The notes under the pieces were generated by a model, which had not been told where the DNA came from, searched no databases, and saw only the letters and a program-made list of their open reading frames with translations. Shown here piece by piece: positions 7,100 through 13,165 of a DNA stretch of 34,520 nucleotides (its first letter is position 1; every line of letters starts with the position of its first letter). Where the stretch lies: assembly GCF_028689305.1 (NCBI RefSeq), contig NZ_JAQTWM010000027.1, positions 6,013 through 40,532 on the forward strand. Reading direction: 5' to 3'. Source of the DNA: Rhodoferax sp. (lineage in GTDB: Bacteria > Pseudomonadota > Gammaproteobacteria > Burkholderiales > Burkholderiaceae_C). The translations under genes were made by a program, and so were the position numbers.

Positions 7100-7938
7100 A
7101 ATCTTTTGGGTCTTTTAGGCCTCTAGCCCACGTCAATAATGTGTTTGTTGCTACTGTTATTGTAGCTGCTACCAGCCTGCCGGTGGCTGCGCAGGCGCAG
7201 TCGATCGTGGTGGCGTCCACCACCTCGACCGAGCAGTCCGGGCTGTTCGGCTACCTGCTGCCCGAGTTCAAGAAGGCCAGCGGCATTGACGTGAAAGTGG
7301 TGGCCCTGGGCACCGGCCAAGCCATCGACATGGGCCGCCGGGGTGACGCTGATGTGCTGTTTGTGCACGACAAGGTGGCTGAGGAAAAGGTGGTGGCTGA
7401 GGGGTTTGCCATCAAACGCCTGGAGGTGATGTACAACGACTTTGTGCTGATCGGCCCCAAGGCCGACCCACTCAATACCAAAGGCAATGACATTGTGGCG
7501 GCGCTGAAAAAAGTGGCCGCGGGCAACGGTGCCTTTATCTCGCGTGGTGACAAGAGCGGCACCCATGCCGCCGAGTTGCGTTTCTGGAAAGTGGCGGACC
7601 TGGATGAAAAAACCGCCGGCAGCGGCTACAAGTCCTGCGGTTGTGGCATGGGCCCGGCGCTGAACATGGCTTCCAGCCTGGGCGCTTATGTGCTGGCCGA
7701 TCGCGGCACCTGGCTCAACTTCAAGAACCGCGGTGACCTGACGGTGCTGGTGGAGGGGGACAAGCGCCTGTTCAACCAGTATGGCGTGATGCTGGTGAAC
7801 CCGGCCAAACACCCGCACGTCAAGGCGGCTGACGGCCAGAAGTTTGTTGACTGGGTGACCTCCAGCGCTGGCCAGGGTGTGATCGCCAGCTACAAGATTG
7901 GTGGCGAACAACTGTTCTTTCCGAACGCGGCCAAGTAA
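7096..7938 (+). CDS. tupA: Tungstate-binding periplasmic protein TupA
   Basis: A 280-residue substrate-binding protein. The N-terminal signal peptide ends with a probable signal-peptidase I site after Ala34 (AQA|QS). The mature protein opens with IVVASTTSTEQSGL, whose TTST motif is the known tungstate-binding signature of TupA. It continues with GTGQAIDMGRRGDADVLFVHDK and FISRGDKSGTH, also typical of the family. TupA binds tungstate in the periplasm with very high selectivity over molybdate and hands it to TupBC. A good AAGGAG site precedes the ATG. Bases 7101-7170, which encode most of the signal peptide, resemble a dispersed repeat seen elsewhere in this window. Confidence 0.92.
   Translation: MKSFGSFRPLAHVNNVFVATVIVAATSLPVAAQAQSIVVASTTSTEQSGLFGYLLPEFKKASGIDVKVVALGTGQAIDMGRRGDADVLFVHDKVAEEKVVAEGFAIKRLEVMYNDFVLIGPKADPLNTKGNDIVAALKKVAAGNGAFISRGDKSGTHAAELRFWKVADLDEKTAGSGYKSCGCGMGPALNMASSLGAYVLADRGTWLNFKNRGDLTVLVEGDKRLFNQYGVMLVNPAKHPHVKAADGQKFVDWVTSSAGQGVIASYKIGGEQLFFPNAAK
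7101..7170 (+). repeat. Dispersed repeat copy C, inside the tupA signal-peptide codons
   Basis: TCTTTTAGGCCTCTAGCCC starts at 7111. A variable middle and a hairpin GCTAC (7150-7154)/GTAGC (7162-7166) with a 7-base loop follow. The same order (GGCCTCTAGCCC, about 18 variable bases containing AATAA, then a GCTA-hairpin) occurs at 31049-31106 and, more diverged, at 33845-33903 and 16024-16076 (reverse). Unlike those intergenic copies, this one is translated, giving about residues 3-25 of TupA. Confidence 0.7.
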
Positions 7939-7962
7939 ACCTATCTGAAGCCACCTGCATGA

Positions 7963-7989
7963 AGGGGCGTTGCCGCCGGTGAGGCCCCT
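7963..7989. terminator. Weak hairpin between converging tupA and antiporter genes
   Basis: AGGGGC (7963-7968) and GCCCCT (7984-7989) can pair around a 15-base loop, 25 bp after the tupA stop. There is no U-run, so a factor-independent terminator is doubtful, but no better candidate exists between these converging genes. Confidence 0.25.
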
Positions 7990-8055
7990 AACCGTTTGGC
8001 CAGGCGGGCCGGATGACGCCAACTGTGACCGTTTCGGGTGGATCAGACAGCGTTC

Positions 8056-9306
8056 TCATAACAGTCTGAAAGCGATCACAGCGGTCAGTGTTGGTGGCAA
8101 TGCTGCCACCAGAAGTCCAATTGGATGGATGGCTTCATCCTCGAAATGACCGCGCAGAATCGAAAATCCTGCAGGATTTGGTGCATTGGCAATCACGGTT
8201 AAACCACCTCCGGTGACAGCGCCCGCAACAAGCGCGTGTTTGAACTCGTCACTCAGACCGTTCACCAGCGATCCCAGATAAGTCAGCGCAGCATTGTCAG
8301 TCACTGCGGTCAAAACAGTGGCTCCAAAGTAGACCGTTGTTGCATCCATGCTTCGCAGAAGGGGTTCGAGCCACCACTGCTGCTGTCCGCCCAACACCAC
8401 CAGTCCTGCCAGGAAAAAGGCCACCAACAGACCTTCCCGAAGGATCAATCGGTCCTGGAATTGCGGGTATGCGCTTGCCACGCCCATGAAAAACAAAAAC
8501 AGCGCCATGAACACGGCCGGGTGGTGGGCAAATGTCACAACGCCCATCAGGAACAGGATATGCAGGACACTGATCCACAAAGGCATTTTTGTGCTGGTGT
8601 TCGACGATTTCAGGGAAAGTCCTGACAGCTGATGTCTGAAAATGAGGGTGGTCACCAGCGCGTTGACGACTACTGCAAATGCAGCTTTCCAGCCGAAATG
8701 TCCCAGCATGTACCAGCTGTCCCAGTTCCATTTGGTGGCAACCATCAGTACAGGTGGCGCGGCAAATGACGTGAGTGTGCCACCGATGGAGATATTGACA
8801 AACAGCACGCCTAGCGTGGCGTATTTGAGCTTGGTGGATGGATTTGAGTCATAAATCCTGTCCCGTAACATGAGCGCCGCCAAGGTCATCGCAGCTGGTT
8901 CGGTGATGAAAGAACCGAGCAAGGGCACGAAGGCCAGCGCAACGAAGTAAAACGCCATGCCGCCACGTAGCGGAACGAATCTGGCAATGGTATTCACGCC
9001 TTCGCGCGCCATCTCCAGGACGGCCCGGCTTCCCGCGATGACCATGATCACGAACACGAACATGGGTTCTGTAAAGTTGCGCGAATCCAGGTAACTGGTG
9101 GCTGCATCCTTGCCCATGAGAAACGCCATGGCAACAATCAATACCATGGCCCAAAAGCCGAAAACGACTTCGACTTCCCCAAGCAGGTGCCACATCCCGG
9201 CGTGATTGGGCTTACGGTGCGCCATGCGCTCGAAAAATTTTGTAGAAAAGGTGTGGATCAGAGCCACAAAAAAAAGTCCAGCACCGACCCACTGAATCAT
9301 GCTCAT
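8056..9306 (-). CDS. Putative Na+/H+ antiporter (Na_H_antiport_2 family)
   Basis: A 416-residue polytopic inner-membrane protein, about 11 hydrophobic segments, matching the putative Na+/H+ antiporter family formerly known only as a domain of unknown function. Characteristic blocks include FITEPAAMTLAALMLRDRI (about residues 135-153), a GGTLTSFAAPPVLMVA segment, VLTAVTDNAALTYLGSLV and GAVTGGGLTVIANAPNPAGF. The acidic/Asn-containing membrane motifs (TDNAAL, ANAPNPAG) are reminiscent of ion-binding sites in arsenite/NhaD-type carriers. It starts within the last four bases of the 105-residue gene upstream (ATGA) and is therefore co-translated with it. The transported ions are inferred from the family name, not proven. 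Confidence 0.8.
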   Translation of the reverse strand: MSMIQWVGAGLFFVALIHTFSTKFFERMAHRKPNHAGMWHLLGEVEVVFGFWAMVLIVAMAFLMGKDAATSYLDSRNFTEPMFVFVIMVIAGSRAVLEMAREGVNTIARFVPLRGGMAFYFVALAFVPLLGSFITEPAAMTLAALMLRDRIYDSNPSTKLKYATLGVLFVNISIGGTLTSFAAPPVLMVATKWNWDSWYMLGHFGWKAAFAVVVNALVTTLIFRHQLSGLSLKSSNTSTKMPLWISVLHILFLMGVVTFAHHPAVFMALFLFFMGVASAYPQFQDRLILREGLLVAFFLAGLVVLGGQQQWWLEPLLRSMDATTVYFGATVLTAVTDNAALTYLGSLVNGLSDEFKHALVAGAVTGGGLTVIANAPNPAGFSILRGHFEDEAIHPIGLLVAALPPTLTAVIAFRLL

Positions 9307-9620
9307 GATCGTCCCATCTGTTCAAGTTGTTTGCGCAGACCACGGCGCAAGCGACGGATATGAATGGGGAAAAGAACAATCGTCAGCAGGGGCACAACAA
9401 CAAAGAAGTTGATCACCAGTGTCGCTTCAATGTCACTGGGTATGGAAGCTTTTTCCATGAAAATTTTTGTGAGCGACGTCACCAGTACCAGCCAAATGGC
9501 AACGCCAATCAGCTCAACTGAATGGAGTTCACTTTCTCGTGCTTTCTGGAGTGCCGGTTCTTGATTGGTCGCCGGAAACTGTCTGAGTTCAGGTAATAGC
9601 CACAGCCACAACTTAATCAT
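9303..9620 (-). CDS. Small two-helix membrane protein coupled to the antiporter
   Basis: A 105-residue protein with two hydrophobic segments: about 36-54 (VELIGVAIWLVLVTSLTKIF) and about 68-88 (VINFFVVVPLLTIVLFPIHI). A basic C-terminus (RRLRRGLRKQ) is probably cytoplasmic. I do not recognise a named family. It overlaps the antiporter gene by four bases, which suggests a partner or assembly subunit. No good ribosome site lies before its ATG; a structured leader occupies the 100 bases upstream, so translation may be controlled there. Confidence 0.7.
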   Translation of the reverse strand: MIKLWLWLLPELRQFPATNQEPALQKARESELHSVELIGVAIWLVLVTSLTKIFMEKASIPSDIEATLVINFFVVVPLLTIVLFPIHIRRLRRGLRKQLEQMGRS

Positions 9621-9654
9621 TGATGCACTGAGGAAATGGATTCTTCGCCATCCT

Positions 9655-9735
9655 CTTTGGAAACACTTGTCTACGGATCACACCTAACCTCCTGGTGAGC
9701 GGAGGCGATGCATTCACCCCTAACTTTCACGCGAT
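9655..9735 (-). ncRNA. Candidate structured leader RNA (possible cation riboswitch)
   Basis: On the minus strand a hairpin CCUCC/GGAGG (plus 9701-9705 and 9688-9692) has an 8-base loop containing UCACC (9698-9694). That loop can pair with GGUGA just upstream (9718-9714), forming a pseudoknot. Near-identical 11-mers, GUUAGGGGUGA and GUUAGGUGUGA, flank the hairpin. It lies in the 5' leader of the small membrane protein/antiporter pair. Known Na+- and Li+-sensing riboswitches (the DUF1646/Na+-I and nhaA-I classes) occupy this position before antiporter genes. I cannot verify a match to their consensus, so the class is left open. Confidence 0.45.
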
Positions 9736-9781
9736 GCGAAGGTTATCCATTTGACAGAATCATGGCTATTCGGGCAGTAAT

Positions 9782-9799
9782 GTACGTGATGTCACGTAC
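9782..9799. promoter_or_regulatory. Perfect 18-bp palindrome, candidate operator
   Basis: GTACGTGA (9782-9789), TG, TCACGTAC (9792-9799): 8-bp arms with a 2-base centre. It sits upstream of the leader RNA for the antiporter pair and downstream of the CaCA gene. No U-run follows on either strand, so a protein-binding site is more likely than a terminator. Confidence 0.5.
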
Positions 9800-9823
9800 G
9801 TGAAACCCTTATTAACAAATGGA

Positions 9824-9853
9824 TTGACATTGTTGCGAAGGCAACGATGTCAA
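9824..9853 (-). terminator. Long hairpin just after the CaCA gene
   Basis: The arms 9824-9836 and 9841-9853 pair over 13 bp with one mismatch (a wobble pair on the plus-strand reading) around a 4-base loop. It begins 8 bases after the CaCA stop codon. On the minus strand no U-run follows, so it may protect the 3' end or terminate with help from Rho rather than act as a classical terminator. Confidence 0.45.
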
Positions 9854-9861
9854 CTGGACAC

Positions 9862-10806
9862 TCATTCGTGACTGAACGTGAGCACGATGTAAATCGCATA
9901 AACCGCCAATAGCATGAATCCGCGTTGTTTCGGGATGACGCCTTGGTGAGGCAGTATCAGAAGAGCAGCAAACACCCCGAAAATCAGTGCAATAGAAACA
10001 TCACCCCGAGAGGCTTGAATAGGATGGATGGCAGCAGTGGTACCGACGATGGCCAAACCATTGAACAGATTGCTCCCAAGCAGTGTTCCAAGACCAACAT
10101 CGTCGTGACCTCGCCAGCGTGCGAGCAGCGTCGTCACCAATTCTGGCAATGAGGTGCCGAGAGCCACGACTGTGGCACCAACGATGTAGCTGCTTATACC
10201 TAGCGCCGAAGCAATGCCACTTGCACCAATCACAAAGAGGCGCCCTGCCAAAAACAAGAATGACAGGCCTACTACAGCAAGCAGCGATGTGGACATGGCA
10301 TGTCGTGATACTGATACTGGTAGTGCATCTTGCACTTTGTCATGCCGATATAGGATCGTCTGCCGGCTTAAGAGGGCCACCCAGAGCGCAAAAAGTGAAA
10401 GCAGGAGAGCCCCGTCCCACCGGGACAATTGACCGTCGAACGCCAGTATCAGGGTAAGGATTGGTACAACTATGGCGAAAAGAAAATCGCGCCGATGGGC
10501 ACGCGACTGGGCTGAAATTGGCCCCCAAAGCAGTGCCAAGGCAAATATCAAACAGATGTTCACCACATTGCTGCCCAGTGCGTCACCTAATCCGATCTCC
10601 GGTGTGCCGGCGAGTGCTGCCATTGTCGAGACAGTGAATTCAGGACTGGAAGTTGCAAAAGCAGAAATGGAGGTTGCCACCAACAACCTGGGGAGACGTA
10701 ACCACGCAGACAAGTCAAGAACGCCCCTGAGAAACAGTTCGCCACCCACTGCAGCCAAGGCGATGGCGATCAGCACTGTGAAAGTATCGGTTGAAGAATA
10801 TGGCAT
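9862..10806 (-). CDS. CaCA-family cation/Ca2+ exchanger
   Basis: A 314-residue membrane protein with the two inverted alpha repeats of the Ca2+:cation antiporter superfamily. The first is ATSISAFATSSPEFTVSTMAALAG then GDALGSNVVNICL (about residues 43-87). The second is VGATVVALGTSLPELVTTLLA then GLGTLLGSNLFNGLAIVG (about 208-256). The paired acidic residues in SSPEF and SLPEL and the GSN motifs form the cation site in known members, such as YrbG and NCX_Mj. It exchanges Ca2+ (or another cation) for Na+ or H+ across the inner membrane. It starts 11 bp after the response regulator gene, so it is probably co-transcribed with that two-component system. Confidence 0.9.
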   Translation of the reverse strand: MPYSSTDTFTVLIAIALAAVGGELFLRGVLDLSAWLRLPRLLVATSISAFATSSPEFTVSTMAALAGTPEIGLGDALGSNVVNICLIFALALLWGPISAQSRAHRRDFLFAIVVPILTLILAFDGQLSRWDGALLLSLFALWVALLSRQTILYRHDKVQDALPVSVSRHAMSTSLLAVVGLSFLFLAGRLFVIGASGIASALGISSYIVGATVVALGTSLPELVTTLLARWRGHDDVGLGTLLGSNLFNGLAIVGTTAAIHPIQASRGDVSIALIFGVFAALLILPHQGVIPKQRGFMLLAVYAIYIVLTFSHE

Positions 10807-10817
10807 GACCGGTGGTT

Positions 10818-11423
10818 CTAGACCAAGTCCCTGTCCACCAGGCGCACCAGATCAATCAAGTTCTGGACACCCAGTTTTTCCATGACCCGTGCCTTGTGGA
10901 CTTCAACCGTCCTGGGGCTGATGCCAAGTTCTTCTGCAATGCGGCGATTGTGGAGACCTTTCAGCATCCATCCCATCACCTCACGCTCGCGTGCAGTCAG
11001 TTGTCCCAAGGAGGATCTGGCGATTTGCTGTACGTCCTGTGCCTGATCTGTGGTGCGTATACCGTCCAATGCTCTTTCAATGGTGCCCACGAGTTGTTCG
11101 CCATCAAACGGTTTTTCAATAAAGTCAACGGCTTGGGCCAAAAACGCTTGTCGAGCGGCGGCGACATCACCATGCGCGGTAATCACAATCAAGGGCAATT
11201 GAATATTGCGCTCCAACAGCAGCCGCTGCAGCTCCAGCCCCGAAATTCCAGGCATCCGAATGTCGACGATGGCACAGCCTCGCCAACTGGTTGTAAGCGC
11301 CGCCAAAAAATCTTCTGCATTGGCAAACAACGCCGTCGAATAACCACGCAGACTCAGCAAAAGTGACAGTGAATCTCGAATAAATGCGTCGTCATCAACA
11401 ATGAACACGGTTTCTTTATGCAT
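10818..11423 (-). CDS. FixJ/NarL-type response regulator
   Basis: An N-terminal receiver domain and a C-terminal LuxR/FixJ-type helix-turn-helix (LTAREREVMGWMLKGLHNRRIAEELGISPRTVEVHKARVMEKL). The acidic pocket is in VDDDAF and the phospho-acceptor Asp in AIVDIRMPG; the conserved Thr (ITAHGD) and Lys (EKPF) are present. The start MHKETVFIVDDD at 11423 is preferred, with GGTGA at a suitable distance; an alternative ATG five codons earlier (11438) gives 206 residues. It overlaps the kinase gene by 8 bases. As the cognate partner it should activate transcription, most plausibly of the ion transporters around it; that target is inferred. Confidence 0.88.
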   Translation of the reverse strand: MHKETVFIVDDDAFIRDSLSLLLSLRGYSTALFANAEDFLAALTTSWRGCAIVDIRMPGISGLELQRLLLERNIQLPLIVITAHGDVAAARQAFLAQAVDFIEKPFDGEQLVGTIERALDGIRTTDQAQDVQQIARSSLGQLTAREREVMGWMLKGLHNRRIAEELGISPRTVEVHKARVMEKLGVQNLIDLVRLVDRDLV

Positions 11424-13041
11424 TTGTGACTTCACCATCGTCCACGTCTACAGTTGGAAGCGTAAAACAAAAGCAGCTTCTCTCGCCTGACTCAAACCAG
11501 AGCCGACCACCATGTGCTTCAACAATGGCGCGGCAGATGCTCAGACCGATGCCCATGCCACCCGGCTTATCTGAAGCGCCTGCATCAAACAAGCTTGGCA
11601 GGCGAGCCATATCCACTCCAGGCCCGTTATCCTGAACCTCAATCAGCAATTCTGCATTGTGCATGTGAGCACGGATGATGATTTGATTTCCAGCATTTGA
11701 CAAAGAGGTGGCGTCGATGGCATTGTCAATCAGATTGCGCAGGACCACTGAAATCTGAACAGGGTCCATTCGGACCATGGGCAGGTTCTCCTGTATTTGC
11801 GCCTCCAGCCGTAACTGAAGTGTTTCCATGCGCCGAAGGTGGACTTGTATCGCGTCATGAACGATATGAGTGGGGTTGACCAACTGCAAATTGGTGGAGC
11901 CAGTTCGGAAAAAATCACGCAGGCGCTTGATAACCATCCCAGCACGATCGACGTCGTTAACGATCCGTTGCGTGACATCGATCAATTGTTGACGCCGACC
12001 AACTGGCAGTTCATTGGCTTGTGTCACAAGTATCTGGCAGGCCTGGGCATAGTTATTCAAAGCCGTCAAGGGCTGGCTTAATTCATGCGCCAGTGATGCA
12101 GCCATTTGACCCGCTGCTGCCAGCCGCAGGCTGCTATTCAATTGAGTTTGCGTTCTCGTGCGCTCATCAACGACAACACCGATCATCAAACCGGTCAACG
12201 AAATCGCCATCATCAGAACTTGCAACTCGAACACTGTCAAGTCTTCGTTGGGGACCGATTGAACGGCCAGAATTAAGCCTAGCTGGGTGACAAAGGAGAT
12301 GAATGCAGCGCCTGAAACTCCGAACTTGGCTGATATCCAGACGATGGGCAAAAAGAGCAGATAAAAATATTTGAAATGATCATTTCCCCCAGTCCCAAAA
12401 ACAGTCCAGAGAAGCAAACATGTGAGCACGGTGATGACCCAGCAATGACCATTCTTGAGCGTGTGGATCAAGGCGGTCCTGCGCATGGAGTCCATCAATA
12501 CAAGTAAAACAGGTAATAGCACCAACAAACCCACAGCGTCACCGATCCAGTAGCGTGCAATGGCCTCGTAGGTGGAGCCACTCACTCCCAGCCCAGCCAC
12601 TGAAAAAGCAGAGATGTAGATAACGCCGCTGAGCAGTGATCCCACCACCACAATTGCGGTGAACCATGACAGATCAAGTTGTGTGGCCAAGGCAAGCGAC
12701 TGGTCAAGCTTGAGTTTGAGACTATGGGCTATTGCTGCGTAAATCAGGCTCAGTGCTGTTGTGGATGTCAGTACGACCAGCCAGTCAGAAGGGACACCGC
12801 GAACAAACAGTTCTGCTGTCAATAGGCTGATCCAAACGACCCATAGCCAATGTCGATTCCATAACAGCAGGGCGATGGCCAGGGCAGACTGAGGACTCCA
12901 AGGCGTGATGTTCAGGCCTTGCAGCGGGCGTATGAAGCTGACCCAGTCAAGTAAGAGAAAAATGGCAACATAGCCAATTGCCATTTGCCATGGAATTTGA
13001 CGCGAGTCCCGGCTGGATTGAATCAGATCGGTTTTTTGCAT
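11416..13041 (-). CDS. MASE1-domain sensor histidine kinase
   Basis: The N-terminal half has eight or so hydrophobic helices of the MASE1 integral-membrane sensor type (start IGYVAIFLLLDW; WSPQSALAIALLLW). The second half is a HisKA/HATPase core. The phospho-acceptor His lies in SLAHELSQPLTALNNYAQA, the N box in VVLRNLIDNAIDAT, and the G boxes in DNGPGV and GGMGIGLSI. The HELSQPL type kinase pairs with FixJ-family regulators, as here. The start at 13041 (MQKTDL) was chosen because it leaves a normal lead before helix 1. An earlier in-frame ATG at 13116 sits inside a perfect hairpin with no ribosome site. The signal sensed is unknown. Confidence 0.87.
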   Translation of the reverse strand: MQKTDLIQSSRDSRQIPWQMAIGYVAIFLLLDWVSFIRPLQGLNITPWSPQSALAIALLLWNRHWLWVVWISLLTAELFVRGVPSDWLVVLTSTTALSLIYAAIAHSLKLKLDQSLALATQLDLSWFTAIVVVGSLLSGVIYISAFSVAGLGVSGSTYEAIARYWIGDAVGLLVLLPVLLVLMDSMRRTALIHTLKNGHCWVITVLTCLLLWTVFGTGGNDHFKYFYLLFLPIVWISAKFGVSGAAFISFVTQLGLILAVQSVPNEDLTVFELQVLMMAISLTGLMIGVVVDERTRTQTQLNSSLRLAAAGQMAASLAHELSQPLTALNNYAQACQILVTQANELPVGRRQQLIDVTQRIVNDVDRAGMVIKRLRDFFRTGSTNLQLVNPTHIVHDAIQVHLRRMETLQLRLEAQIQENLPMVRMDPVQISVVLRNLIDNAIDATSLSNAGNQIIIRAHMHNAELLIEVQDNGPGVDMARLPSLFDAGASDKPGGMGIGLSICRAIVEAHGGRLWFESGERSCFCFTLPTVDVDDGEVTNA

Positions 13042-13115
13042 GATTGGATTTTCGTTCCAATACGCGTTATGTCGAAGTGGTATGACCTTGGGATATTGGC
13101 GAACGACAATTTTCA

Positions 13116-13132
13116 TTGCGCCAGTGGCGCAA
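13116..13132. promoter_or_regulatory. Intercistronic hairpin between ClC and kinase genes
   Basis: TTGCGCC (13116-13122), AGT, GGCGCAA (13126-13132): a perfect 7-bp stem with a 3-base loop in the 49-bp gap after the ClC stop. It would form in a ClC-kinase transcript and bury the distal ATG at 13116. It may tune relative expression or mark an RNA-processing site. Confidence 0.4.
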
Positions 13133-13165
13133 CAGCAAGTTCATGGACGAAGCGTGCATGCGCTT

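Noticed and set aside
9751-9781. TTGACA on the plus strand with a possible -10
   Set aside because: It points away from every gene nearby (both neighbours are on the minus strand) and the -10 is poor.
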